This document shows positions 36,694-44,555 of a stretch of DNA of 64,000 nucleotides, piece after piece. Within the stretch, counting starts at the first letter, position 1. The number at the start of each line of letters is the position of its first letter. The stretch is taken from contig JBBILI010000006.1 of the NCBI GenBank assembly GCA_037445025.1, positions 62,001 through 126,000 on the forward strand, read 5' to 3'. The stretch comes from CAIQQQ01 sp037445025 (GTDB lineage: Bacteria > Pseudomonadota > Alphaproteobacteria > Acetobacterales > Acetobacteraceae). Position numbers and translations under genes: made by a program. Under the pieces are notes generated by a model. It made no database searches, was not told where the DNA came from, and saw only the letters and a list, made by a program, of their open reading frames with translations.

Positions 36694-37086
36694 TCAAACG
36701 CGCCGGCGCTTGCGAGGGCGGCACCCGTTATGCGGCACCGGGGTGGTGTCGCGGATCGCGGTGATCGAGAAGCCCACCGCCTGCAGCGCGCGCAGCGCGC
36801 TCTCGCGGCCCGAGCCAGGGCCGTTCACTTCGATCTCCAGCGTCTCCATGCCGTGCTCGCGGGCCTTCTTGCCGGCATCCTCGGCAGCGACCTGCGCGGC
36901 GTAAGGCGTGCTCTTGCGGCTGCCCTTGAAGCCCTGGGCCCCGGCCGACGACCAGGCGATCGCATTGCCCTGCGCATCGGTGATGGTGATCATCGTGTTG
37001 TTGAACGTCGCGGCCACATGGGCCACGCCGGACGTGATGTTCTTGCGTTCCTTTTTACGGGGGCGCGCGGCGGCGGGCTTCGCCAT
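36694..37086 (-). CDS. rpsK: 30S ribosomal protein S11
   Basis: The protein has 130 residues. It has the basic N-terminus AKPAAARPRKKERKNITSG and the conserved core HVAATFNNTMITITDAQGN, SSAGAQGFKGSRKSTPYAAQ and the C-terminal RDTTPVPHNGCRPRKRRRV. S11 lies on the small-subunit platform and contacts the mRNA exit path. It is spaced 87 bases from rpsM and 10 from rpoA in the alpha operon. Confidence 0.98.
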   Translation of the reverse strand: MAKPAAARPRKKERKNITSGVAHVAATFNNTMITITDAQGNAIAWSSAGAQGFKGSRKSTPYAAQVAAEDAGKKAREHGMETLEIEVNGPGSGRESALRALQAVGFSITAIRDTTPVPHNGCRPRKRRRV

Positions 37087-37173
37087 GATGCTGGATCCTG
37101 TTCAATGCTGGGCGCGCGGTGGACCGAACCACCGCCCGCATACGTCTCAATCGATTCGGAAAGCCCGAAGGCC

Positions 37174-37551
37174 CTACTTCGTCACCTTCTTCTTGCCGGC
37201 GATCGCCACGGCCTTGCCCTTGCGGGTGCGCGCATTGGTGTGCGTGCGCTGGCCACGGACCGGCAGGCCCTTGCGGTGACGCAGGCCACGATAGCAGCCC
37301 AGATCCATCAGCCGCTTGATGTTCATCGCGACTTCACGACGAAGATCACCCTCGACGCGGTAGTCCCGGTCGATGAGCTCACGGATCCGCACGACCTCGT
37401 CGTCGGACAGCTGGTTCACGCGACGATCATCGGGAATGGCCAGCTTGGTGCAGATGTCCTGCGCCTTGGCCGGGCCGATACCGAAGATGTAGCGAAGGCT
37501 GATCTTGACCCGTTTGTTGGTCGGGATGTTCACACCGGCAATACGCGCCAC
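37174..37551 (-). CDS. rpsM: 30S ribosomal protein S13
   Basis: The protein has 125 residues starting at a GTG (37551). Sequence from VARIAGVNIPTNKRVKISLR onwards matches S13 and GGAGAG lies 8 bases upstream; the in-frame codons further up do not resemble the family. It contains GIGPAKAQDIC and the RGLRHRKGLPVRGQRTHTNA tail. S13 sits at the head of the small subunit and contacts the P-site tRNA and L5. It is the first gene of the alpha operon, preceded by its own promoter. Confidence 0.97.
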   Translation of the reverse strand: MARIAGVNIPTNKRVKISLRYIFGIGPAKAQDICTKLAIPDDRRVNQLSDDEVVRIRELIDRDYRVEGDLRREVAMNIKRLMDLGCYRGLRHRKGLPVRGQRTHTNARTRKGKAVAIAGKKKVTK

Positions 37552-37703
37552 GCCTTGTCTCTCCTGGTCGCCCGCAACGCCTTGAGAGCGCCACGGTCCA
37601 TCTGTTCGCCCCCAGAGGCGGTCAACGCATCCGACATGTCTGCCGAGAGGCCTGGGAAAAACGGTCTGCGGCGCCTGCGGGGCAGGTACCGTCAAGGGCG
37701 CGC

Positions 37704-37731
37704 ACTATAGCCGCGACGGCCCGAGAGTCAA
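37704..37731 (-). promoter_or_regulatory. sigma70-like promoter of the alpha operon
   Basis: On the - strand TTGACT (37731-37726) is followed after 16 bases by TATAGT (37709-37704), a close match to the sigma70 consensus. It begins 10 bases past the stop of the diguanylate cyclase gene and about 150 bases before the rpsM GTG. The leader between them could hold an S4-type control site, though none was identified. Confidence 0.7.
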
Positions 37732-37741
37732 CGAAATCGGA

Positions 37742-38626
37742 TCAACTCTTTGTGATACCTTCGGCCACTGTATCGTCTTCGGGGCCGGCAATCTCAACCC
37801 GGTCGCGTCCCTGGCGCTTCGCACGATACAGCGCCGCGTCCGCCACAGCACAGCCCTGCGTCAAAGCATCCGCAGCATCACCGGAAGCCCCCAGCAAAGC
37901 CACCCCCACGCTGATCCGCAGGCTGCCGACGGCAAGCTTCGGCCCCGGCCGCTCGCGCTGCAGCCGCTCTCGCCACCTTGTGGCCACCGGCAGGGCAGCC
38001 TCCGGCGTACAGCCCGGCAGCAGCACCACGAACTCGTCGCCACCCACCCGGCCCAACACGTCACCGGTGCGCAACTCCGCCGTCAGCGCCCGCCCCAGGG
38101 CCTTCAGCGCACCATCCCCCGTGGCGTGGCCATGGCTGTCATTGATCTCCTTGAACCGGTCGAGGTCGAGCATCGCCACCGACACCGCCTGCCCCGCCCG
38201 CCGCGCCAGGGCAACCGCGGGGACCGCCTTGTCGAGAAAGCCGCGCCGGTTCAGCACCCCGGTCAAGGAATCGACAAAGGCCTTGTCGATCAGCTCGATC
38301 TCCGCTCTGTCCCGCGCCCGCCACGCCCGCAGCAGCATCAGCGCCCAGATCGGCAGCAGCAGATCAAACCCGAACAGCCACAACCAGGACCCGCCAGGGA
38401 TCGGCTCCAGAAACCGCACCACGACATTGTCGATCGCATCGACCACCGACAGAGCGGCGGCAAAGCACAGCAGCGAGGCCAGGGCGAACCCTGTCCGCCA
38501 CCGCCGCCCCGCCAATGACGCCCGCCACACGTAGCGGAACGTCGCCACAGCCACGAAACTGGTCAGCACGGCCAGCAGAATCCGCGCCAGCAGATAGAAT
38601 GTGCCGAACTGGTTCACGTCCGGCAC
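37742..38626 (-). CDS. membrane diguanylate cyclase (GGDEF domain)
   Basis: The protein has 294 residues. Three hydrophobic segments (about 9-33, 45-66 and 80-99) act as a membrane anchor or sensor, followed by a short linker helix (WRARDRAEIELIDKAFVDSLT) and a GGDEF domain. The active-site loop is intact: RVGGDEFVVLLP, with GGDEF at 195-199. D154 lies in AMLDLDRFKEIND. The inhibitory I-site R186-T-G-D189 sits exactly five residues before GGDEF, so feedback control by c-di-GMP is expected. It would make c-di-GMP from two GTP. The start is GTG 38626, only 10 bases past the adk stop, in the middle of the spc-alpha ribosomal gene order. No EAL domain is present. Confidence 0.93.
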   Translation of the reverse strand: MPDVNQFGTFYLLARILLAVLTSFVAVATFRYVWRASLAGRRWRTGFALASLLCFAAALSVVDAIDNVVVRFLEPIPGGSWLWLFGFDLLLPIWALMLLRAWRARDRAEIELIDKAFVDSLTGVLNRRGFLDKAVPAVALARRAGQAVSVAMLDLDRFKEINDSHGHATGDGALKALGRALTAELRTGDVLGRVGGDEFVVLLPGCTPEAALPVATRWRERLQRERPGPKLAVGSLRISVGVALLGASGDAADALTQGCAVADAALYRAKRQGRDRVEIAGPEDDTVAEGITKS

Positions 38627-38636
38627 ATGGAACGGC

Positions 38637-39290
38637 TCAGCCCACCGGCTCGAGCAATGCCACCAGCTGGCGAGTCACCTCGGCCATCTCGGCCATCCCA
38701 TCCACCGTCTGCAGCCGGCCCAACGCTGCGTAATGCGGCAGGATCGGCGCCGTCTGCTGATGATACGCCGCCAGCCGTGCGGCCACCGTCTCGCGTTTGT
38801 CATCGGCGCGCCGCACGAACTCCGTGCTGCCGCATTTGTCGCACACACCAGCAACCGTCGTCTGGTGGAACGTGTCGTGATAACCGCTGCCGCATTTGGC
38901 GCAGGTGAAACGTCCGGCGATCCGCTCGACCAGCAGCGCGTCGTCCACCTTCAGCTCGATCACAGCATCCAGATGTAGCCCCTTGCTCTCCAGCATGGCA
39001 TCCAACGCCTTGGCCTGCGGTACCGTCCGAGGAAACCCGTCCAGAATGAACCCCTTGGCGCAGTCCGGCTGCTCGATCCGCCCCGCCAGCATGCGGATCA
39101 TGATGTCATCCGACACCAGGGCACCGCTTTCCATCACCGCCTTCGCCTCGAGCCCGATCGGCGTGCCCGCCTTCAGCTCGGCCCGCAGCATGTCGCCGGT
39201 GGAGATCTGCGCCACCCCGTAGCGCTCCTCCAGAATCTTCGCCTGTGTGCCCTTGCCCGCGCCTGGCGGTCCAAGAAGAATCAGTTTCAC
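38637..39290 (-). CDS. adk: adenylate kinase
   Basis: The protein has 217 residues. It has the P-loop GPPGAGKGTQ (8-17), the nucleotide-binding DGFPRT (84-89) and a long-form LID with four zinc-type cysteines (C130, C133, C150, C153). The enzyme balances AMP, ADP and ATP. The start overlaps the secY stop by four bases, as is common in bacteria. The next gene on the strand is the diguanylate cyclase. Confidence 0.98.
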   Translation of the reverse strand: MKLILLGPPGAGKGTQAKILEERYGVAQISTGDMLRAELKAGTPIGLEAKAVMESGALVSDDIMIRMLAGRIEQPDCAKGFILDGFPRTVPQAKALDAMLESKGLHLDAVIELKVDDALLVERIAGRFTCAKCGSGYHDTFHQTTVAGVCDKCGSTEFVRRADDKRETVAARLAAYHQQTAPILPHYAALGRLQTVDGMAEMAEVTRQLVALLEPVG

Positions 39291-40639
39291 CGTCCCCGTC
39301 CCTTCACGCGCGCCTTCTTGATCATACCCTCATACTGGTGCGCCAACAGATGAGACTGGATTTGCGTCACGGTGTCCATGGTCACCGAAACGATGATCAT
39401 CAGGCTGGTGCCGCCGAAGTAGAACGGCACACCGTAATGGCTGATCAGAACCTCCGGCAGCAGACAGACGATGCACATATAAAGCGCACCGATCGTGGTG
39501 AGGCGCGTCAGCACGTAGTCGAAATATTCTGCCGTGTTGGTGCCGGGGCGGATTCCAGGGATGAAGCCACCATATTTCTTCAGGTTATCAGCAGTCTCCT
39601 GCGGATTGAACACCACCGCCGTGTAGAAGTAGCTGAAGAAGATGATCATGCCGGCGTAGAACGCCATGTACAGCGGCTGGCCATGCGCCAACGCCGCCCC
39701 GATCGTCGCGAGCCATCCCGGCTCGGCGGAACCCGCCTGCGCCGAGAACCCGGAAATGGTCGCCGGGATCAGCAGAAGCGAGCTGGCGAAGATCGGCGGA
39801 ATCACACCCGCGGTGTTGATCTTGAGCGGCATATGCGTGCTGTCGCCGCCGAACATCCGCTGCCCCACCTGGCGCTTCGGATACTGCACGATGATCCGCC
39901 GCTGCGCCCGCTCGATGAACACCACGAAGGCGATCACCGCCACCGCGATCACCGCGAACGAGACGATGAACACCGGGCTCAGCGCCCCGGTGCGGCCAAG
40001 CTCCAGCAGGCTCGCCAGCGAATGCGGCAGGTTCGCGACAATGCCGGCAAAGATGATCAGCGACGTGCCGTTGCCGATGCCGCGCGAGGTGATCTGCTCG
40101 CCGATCCACATCAGGAACATCGTCCCGCCCACCAGCGTCACCACGCAGGACATCCGGAAGAACAACCCGGGATCGACCACCGCCGAGCCGAAGCTGCCGC
40201 GCATCCCCTCAAGCCCGACGGCGATGCCGTAGCTCTGGAACAGCGCAATCACCACGGTGAGGTAGCGCGTGTACTGGTTGAGCTTCTTGCGCCCGCTCTC
40301 CCCTTCCTTCTTCAGCGATTCCAGCGAGGGAATCGCCGAGGTCATCAGCTGAATGATGATCGAGGCCGAGATATACGGCATGATGTTGAGGGCAAACACC
40401 GTCATCCGCCCCAGCGCGCCGCCGCTGAACATGTCGAACATGCCCAGAATGCCGCCGCCGTGCTGGTTGAGCAGTTCGCCCATCACCGTCGCGTCCACGC
40501 CGGGCACCGGGATGTAGGTGCCGATCCGGTAGACCAGCAGGGCCCCCAGGGTGAACCAGATCCGCGCCTTCAGCTCGGTCGCCTTGGAGAAGGTCCCCAG
40601 GCTGAGGTTGGAGGCAAGCTGTTCGGCTGCCGAAGCCAT
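39287..40639 (-). CDS. secY: preprotein translocase subunit SecY
   Basis: The protein has 450 residues with ten hydrophobic segments. Landmarks are RIGTYIPVPGVDA near the N-terminus, GGILGMFDMFSGGALGRMTVFALNIMPYISASII, the cytoplasmic loop LESLKKEGESGRKKLNQYTRY and TVVIALFQSYGIAVGLE. The signal-sequence plug region is in the second helix. It forms the protein-conducting channel with SecE and SecG. ATG 40639 is preceded by GAGGAA. A 130-base gap before it contains a strong hairpin. Confidence 0.97.
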   Translation of the reverse strand: MASAAEQLASNLSLGTFSKATELKARIWFTLGALLVYRIGTYIPVPGVDATVMGELLNQHGGGILGMFDMFSGGALGRMTVFALNIMPYISASIIIQLMTSAIPSLESLKKEGESGRKKLNQYTRYLTVVIALFQSYGIAVGLEGMRGSFGSAVVDPGLFFRMSCVVTLVGGTMFLMWIGEQITSRGIGNGTSLIIFAGIVANLPHSLASLLELGRTGALSPVFIVSFAVIAVAVIAFVVFIERAQRRIIVQYPKRQVGQRMFGGDSTHMPLKINTAGVIPPIFASSLLLIPATISGFSAQAGSAEPGWLATIGAALAHGQPLYMAFYAGMIIFFSYFYTAVVFNPQETADNLKKYGGFIPGIRPGTNTAEYFDYVLTRLTTIGALYMCIVCLLPEVLISHYGVPFYFGGTSLMIIVSVTMDTVTQIQSHLLAHQYEGMIKKARVKGRGR

Positions 40640-40704
40640 GGTGGTTTCCTCGTTTGAGAATGCCGTGCCTGCCACAACATGGATCGTCGGGCTAGACAGG
40701 CAAA

Positions 40705-40733
40705 CGGCGCCGATGGCATGACCATCGGCGCCG
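40705..40733 (-). terminator. hairpin between rplO and secY (possible attenuator)
   Basis: cggcgccgatgg (40705-40716) pairs exactly with ccatcggcgccg (40722-40733), a 12-bp stem with a 5-base loop in the rplO-secY gap. No long T run follows on the - strand (gtttgcctg), so full termination is unlikely; partial attenuation or an RNA-processing site is more plausible. Confidence 0.55.
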
Positions 40734-40769
40734 CAAGCTTACATCACAGTTTCACGCAGCGGGAAACCG

Positions 40770-41264
40770 TTAGGCCGCGGTCGCCTCGGCCGAAGCCTTG
40801 GCGGCCACAATCGTGGTCACCGTGCCGCCCGCCGCCTCGATCGCAGCGACCGCCGCGGCCGAAGCGCCGGAGACGGTGATGTGCAGCGTCGTCGTGACCT
40901 CGCCCATCGCCAGCAGACGGGCGCCCGCCACCTTGCCGCCGCGCATCAGCCCGGCATCCTTCAGCACTTCCTCGGTGATCGGCTTGGCCGCGTCGATCCG
41001 GCCGGCCGCGATCGCCTTGACGATGCCGGCGATGTTCACCGGCGCGTATTCCACGCGGAAGATATTCTTGAAGCCGCGCTTGGGCAGACGCCGATAGATC
41101 GGCAGCTGACCGCCTTCAAAGCCGTTCAGCGCCACGCCTTCGCGCGCCTTCTGACCCTTCACACCCTTGCCCGACGTCTTGCCCTTGCCGGAGCCGATGC
41201 CCCGGCCAAGACGCTTGAACTTGGGACGCGCGCCGGGATTGTCCCGGAGTTCATTGAGTTCCAT
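40770..41264 (-). CDS. rplO: 50S ribosomal protein L15
   Basis: The protein has 164 residues. It begins with MELNELRDNPGARPKFKRLGRGIGSG, followed by GKTSGKGVKGQKAREGV, the conserved RNA-binding loop. The later part has GFEGGQLPIYRRLPKRGF. The C-terminus is Ala-rich. It shares one base with the rpmD stop (TGATG), so the pair is tightly coupled. L15 helps late assembly of the large subunit. Confidence 0.97.
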   Translation of the reverse strand: MELNELRDNPGARPKFKRLGRGIGSGKGKTSGKGVKGQKAREGVALNGFEGGQLPIYRRLPKRGFKNIFRVEYAPVNIAGIVKAIAAGRIDAAKPITEEVLKDAGLMRGGKVAGARLLAMGEVTTTLHITVSGASAAAVAAIEAAGGTVTTIVAAKASAEATAA

Positions 41265-41467
41265 CAGACCCCGTCCTCCACCTTGATCAGGTGGGCCACC
41301 TTGCGGATCATGCCGCGCACCGAGGGCGTATCCACGAGCACGCGCGTCGCACGGATCTTGTTGAGACCAAGCCCGACCAGCGTCTCCTTCTGCCCCGGCT
41401 TGCGGCCGAGCGCAGAGTTGATCTGGGTCACCCGGACCGTCTTCTTCGGTTCAACCGTTTCAGACAT
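41264..41467 (-). CDS. rpmD: 50S ribosomal protein L30
   Basis: The protein has 67 residues from ATG 41467 (MSETVEPKKTVRVTQINSAL), with the short L30 pattern GRKPGQKETLVGLGLNKIRA. Codons further upstream in the frame are not part of the family. It overlaps the end of rpsE by eight bases. L30 is one of the small peripheral large-subunit proteins. Confidence 0.95.
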   Translation of the reverse strand: MSETVEPKKTVRVTQINSALGRKPGQKETLVGLGLNKIRATRVLVDTPSVRGMIRKVAHLIKVEDGV

Positions 41468-42053
41468 GATCGGCCTCCACAGCAACCTCAGCCGGCGCCT
41501 CGCGCTTGCCAAGCAAATCGCCCACCTTCTTGCCGCGGCGCGCCGCGACCGAACGGGGCGAGGCCGCGCGCGACAGGCCGTCGAACGTCGCCTTCACCAT
41601 GTTGTGCGGGTTGCGGCTGCCGAGTGACTTGGCCACCACGTCATGGATGCCCAGCGCCTCGAACACCGCACGCATCGGGCCACCGGCGATGATGCCCGTG
41701 CCGGCGGTCGCCGACCGCAGCACCACGGAACCGGCCCCGAAATGCCCTTCCACGTCGTGATGGAGGGTACGACCCTCCTTCATCGGCACGCGGATCATGG
41801 TCTTCTTCGCGCGCTCGGTGGCCTTGCGGATCGCCTCCGGCACTTCGCGCGCCTTGCCGGCGCCGTAGCCGACGCGGCCCTTCTGATCACCGACCACAAC
41901 CAGGGCGGCGAAGGCGAACCGACGTCCACCCTTCACCACCTTGGCGACGCGGTTGATCGTGACGAGCTTGTCGAGCAGCTCATCGCCGCCGTCGCGCTCG
42001 CGCTCGCGTTCGCGGCCCCTGCCGCCGCCGCCTTCGCGGGGTTCACGTGCCAT
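41460..42053 (-). CDS. rpsE: 30S ribosomal protein S5
   Basis: The protein has 197 residues. The N-terminus is Arg/Glu/Gly-rich (REPREGGGGRGRERERERDG), longer than in E. coli. It leads into the S5 core: DKLVTINRVAKVVKGGRRFAF, VGYGAGKAREVPEAIRKA and GTGIIAGGPMRAVFEALGI. S5 lies near the mRNA entry channel and helps decoding accuracy. Gene order rplR-rpsE-rpmD is standard. Confidence 0.97.
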   Translation of the reverse strand: MAREPREGGGGRGRERERERDGGDELLDKLVTINRVAKVVKGGRRFAFAALVVVGDQKGRVGYGAGKAREVPEAIRKATERAKKTMIRVPMKEGRTLHHDVEGHFGAGSVVLRSATAGTGIIAGGPMRAVFEALGIHDVVAKSLGSRNPHNMVKATFDGLSRAASPRSVAARRGKKVGDLLGKREAPAEVAVEADHV

Positions 42054-42064
42054 CTGTTTCTTCC

Positions 42065-42427
42065 TTAGAAGGCCAGACCGCCCTCACGGGCGGCCTCGGC
42101 CAGCGCCTTGACGCGGCCGTGGTAAATGTAAGAGCCGCGATCGAACACGACCATGGTCACGCCGGCCGCGAGCGCACGCTCGGCCACCAGCTTGCCAACA
42201 GCGGCCGCCGCATCCTTGTCGGCCCCGGTCTTGAGGCTCTCGCGCAGCGCGCGGTCGAGGCTCGAAGCGGCGGCCAGGGTGCGACCGGCTGTGTCGTCGA
42301 TCACCTGGGCGTAGATGTGCTTGCCCGAGCGGAACACGGACAGGCGCGGCCTTCCAATCGCCTTGCGGCGGAGCTGGAAGCGCAGGCGCACCTTGCGGCG
42401 CTGCTGCAGATCCTTGTTGTCGGCCAT
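42065..42427 (-). CDS. rplR: 50S ribosomal protein L18
   Basis: The protein has 120 residues. It includes RRKVRLRFQLRRKAIGRPRL, SVFRSGKHIYAQVIDD and the C-terminal FDRGSYIYHGRVKALAEAAR, all typical. L18 binds 5S rRNA with L5 and L25. The start shares a base with the rplF stop at 42427. Confidence 0.97.
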   Translation of the reverse strand: MADNKDLQQRRKVRLRFQLRRKAIGRPRLSVFRSGKHIYAQVIDDTAGRTLAAASSLDRALRESLKTGADKDAAAAVGKLVAERALAAGVTMVVFDRGSYIYHGRVKALAEAAREGGLAF

Positions 42428-42960
42428 TACTTTTTCTTTCCTTCCTTGCGGAGGATCGCCTCACCCTCATACTTGACGCCCTTGCCCTTGTAGGGCTCCG
42501 GCGGACGCCAGGCGCGGATCTCGGCACAGACCTGCCCAACCTTGCGCTTGTCCGTCCCCTCGATCTTGATCGTGGTCGGCTTCTCGCAGGTCACCTTGAT
42601 CCCCTCAGGGATCGGGTAGACCACGTCATGCGAGAACCCAAGGTTGATCACGAGGTTCGGGCCGGTCACCGCCGCACGGAAACCCGTGCCGGTGATCTCG
42701 AGCGTCTTGGAGTAGCCGACCGACACACCCTTCACCATGCAGGCGACGAGGGCACGCGTGGTACCCCACATCATCCGCGCCGGTGTCGAGTTGCCGCGGG
42801 GTGCCACGGAGAACTTGCTGCCCTCGATCTTGACGTCGACCTTGTCGGTCAGCGGCATCTTGAGCTCGCCGAGCTTGCCCTTGGCGGTGACGAAGCCGTT
42901 GGCGATGGCCACCTGCACGCCGGCCGGGATCTCGACCGGATATTTGCCTACGCGAGACAT
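42427..42960 (-). CDS. rplF: 50S ribosomal protein L6
   Basis: The protein has 177 residues from ATG 42960 (MSRVGKYPVEIPAGVQVAIA); the upstream in-frame codons do not match L6. Later segments are NLGFSHDVVYPIPEGIKV and the C-terminal RAWRPPEPYKGKGVKYEGE, the L6 signature. L6 lies near the factor-binding site. Confidence 0.97.
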   Translation of the reverse strand: MSRVGKYPVEIPAGVQVAIANGFVTAKGKLGELKMPLTDKVDVKIEGSKFSVAPRGNSTPARMMWGTTRALVACMVKGVSVGYSKTLEITGTGFRAAVTGPNLVINLGFSHDVVYPIPEGIKVTCEKPTTIKIEGTDKRKVGQVCAEIRAWRPPEPYKGKGVKYEGEAILRKEGKKK

Positions 42961-42973
42961 TGCTCTGCGCTCC

Positions 42974-43372
42974 TCAGAACACGCGGCAAAGCACTTCGCC
43001 GCCAACATTGGCAGCGCGCGCCTCGGCATCGCTCAACACACCGCGCGGCGTCGACAGGATCGAGATGCCGAGACCCGCATAGACGCGCGGCAGCTCCTTG
43101 ATCTTCGAATAGACCCTGCGGCCAGGACGGGACACGCGGGTGATCTCCTTGATCACCGGCTCGCCCTCGTTGTACTTCAGCTCGATGCGCAGCTGAGACA
43201 CGCCAGGGCGCAGCTCCTCGGCGGAGAAGCCGCGGATGAACCCCTCGCGCTTCAGCGCATCGAGAACATTGGCCCGCAGCTGCGACGCAGGGGCCACGCA
43301 ATTGGCGTGACGGCTGCGCTGCGCATTGCGGATACGGGTGAGCATGTCACCCAACGGGTCGGACATCGACAT
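42974..43372 (-). CDS. rpsH: 30S ribosomal protein S8
   Basis: The protein has 132 residues. It has MSDPLGDMLTRIRNAQR, an ELKYNEGEPVIKEITRVS stretch and the C-terminal LSTPRGVLSDAEARAANVGG, the S8 signature. S8 binds helix 21 of 16S rRNA and in E. coli represses the spc operon; the same control may exist here. A second ATG six bases downstream is possible. Confidence 0.97.
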   Translation of the reverse strand: MSMSDPLGDMLTRIRNAQRSRHANCVAPASQLRANVLDALKREGFIRGFSAEELRPGVSQLRIELKYNEGEPVIKEITRVSRPGRRVYSKIKELPRVYAGLGISILSTPRGVLSDAEARAANVGGEVLCRVF

Positions 43373-43384
43373 GGTGCGGCCCCT

Positions 43385-43690
43385 TTACCAGCTGGCCTTG
43401 ACCATGCCCGGGATCTGTCCCGCGCTGGCCAGGTCACGCAGTGCAATGCGGCACAGCTTGAACTTGCGATAATTGGCCCGTGCGCGCCCGGTCAGCTCGC
43501 AGCGCAGGCGCACCCGCACCTTCGCCCCGTTGCGCGGCAGCTGCGCCAGCTTCATGGTCGCATCGAACCGATCCTCGACCGGAAGCGTCCGGTCCATCAC
43601 GATCGACTTCAGCGCCGCGCGCTTGCCCTTGTCGCGGGCCGCCATGCCTTCCCGCTTCTTGTTGCGGTTGACCTGCGAGGTCTTCGCCAT
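43385..43690 (-). CDS. rpsN: 30S ribosomal protein S14, zinc-independent long form
   Basis: The protein has 101 residues from ATG 43690 (MAKTSQVNRNKKREGMAARD). This is the long form that lacks the CxxC-CxxC zinc site: only RCELTGRARANYRKFKLCRIALRDL remains near the end. Codons further upstream belong to the spacer with the AT-rich repeat. S14 sits in the head of the small subunit. Confidence 0.97.
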   Translation of the reverse strand: MAKTSQVNRNKKREGMAARDKGKRAALKSIVMDRTLPVEDRFDATMKLAQLPRNGAKVRVRLRCELTGRARANYRKFKLCRIALRDLASAGQIPGMVKASW

Positions 43691-43778
43691 TGTCTTCAAA
43701 TCCTCCGGAACCTGTGGGATCACTCCCACCGTTTTCCCTGTCACTATCCACATGCCCCGGCCGGGACATGTGCAGTCA

Positions 43779-43828
43779 AAAGGCAAGCGCTTCTTTTTTG
43801 AAAAAAAGAAGCAAAAAACTTTTACCCG
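43779..43828 (+). repeat. AT-rich hairpin repeat, copy C, inside the spc operon
   Basis: aagcgcttcttttttgaaaa followed by aaagaagcaaaaaactttt is a close relative of copies at 28556-28597 and 28644-28688. The hairpin CTTCTTTTTT/AAAAAAGAAG has a T run on either strand and starts directly at the rplE stop. In the ribosomal operon it could act as an attenuator or mRNA stability element between rplE and rpsN. Confidence 0.8.
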
Positions 43829-44545
43829 TCAGCCGACCTGCTTGGGAGCAACTTCGCCTGCGAAGGGGATTTCGAATTCCTTCAGCAGGGCTTTCGCTTC
43901 CGCGTCGGTCCGCGCCGTCGTCACGAACACGATGTCCATGCCGCGGATGGCACCCACCTTGTCGTAGACGATCTCCGGGAACACGATCTGCTCCTTGAGA
44001 CCCATCGCGAAGTTACCGCGCCCGTCAAAGCCCTTGGCCGAGATGCCGCGGAAGTCACGCACGCGCGGCAGCGCCACGGTCACCAGACGGTCAAGGAACT
44101 CATACATGCGCGCCTTGCGCAGCGTCACCTTGCAGCCGATCGGCAGACCTGCACGGATCTTGAACCCGGCGATCGCCTTCTTGGCCACCGTCTTCACCGG
44201 GCGCTGGCCGCTGATCAGCGTGAGCTCGGCCACGGCCACGTCGAGGATCTTCTGATCCGCCGCAGCCTCGCCGACACCCATGTTGATGACGATCTTTTCC
44301 AGACGCGGCACTTCCATCGGGTTCTTGTAGCCGAACTGCTTCTGCATCTCCGCCCGAACCGAGGCATAGTAACGCTTCTGCATCCGCGGCATCTCGTCCG
44401 GAGAAGCCTTCGCAGGTCCCTCGGCGACCAGGCTCGCATCCGGCTTCGCGCCACGCTTCTGGATTGGCTCGGCGCCCTTTGGCCCAGCACCCTTCGCACC
44501 CTTGTTGGGAGCGCCGCCCTTGGCCTTGCTCTTTGAATCGCTCAT
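43829..44545 (-). CDS. rplE: 50S ribosomal protein L5 with N-terminal extension
   Basis: The protein has 238 residues against about 179 for typical L5. The L5 core begins near residue 52 (MPRMQKRYYASVRAEMQKQF) and continues with MEVPRLEKIVINMGVGEA, RAGLPIGCKVTLRKARMYEF and ALPRVRDFRGISAKGFDGRG. The first 51 residues are low-complexity Lys/Gly/Ala/Pro (SKSKAKGGAPNKGAKGAG). The full start is supported by GAGGGA 8 bases before ATG 44545 and by a 10-base gap to rplX. M52 has no comparable site. L5 binds 5S rRNA and contacts S13. The tail is presumably disordered and may contact rRNA. Confidence 0.95.
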   Translation of the reverse strand: MSDSKSKAKGGAPNKGAKGAGPKGAEPIQKRGAKPDASLVAEGPAKASPDEMPRMQKRYYASVRAEMQKQFGYKNPMEVPRLEKIVINMGVGEAAADQKILDVAVAELTLISGQRPVKTVAKKAIAGFKIRAGLPIGCKVTLRKARMYEFLDRLVTVALPRVRDFRGISAKGFDGRGNFAMGLKEQIVFPEIVYDKVGAIRGMDIVFVTTARTDAEAKALLKEFEIPFAGEVAPKQVG

Positions 44546-44555
44546 CGAATGTCCC

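Noticed and set aside
43691..43786. N-terminal extension of S14 to the upstream ATG
   Set aside because: The S14 family start MAKTS lies at 43690; the upstream codons lie in the repeat-bearing spacer.
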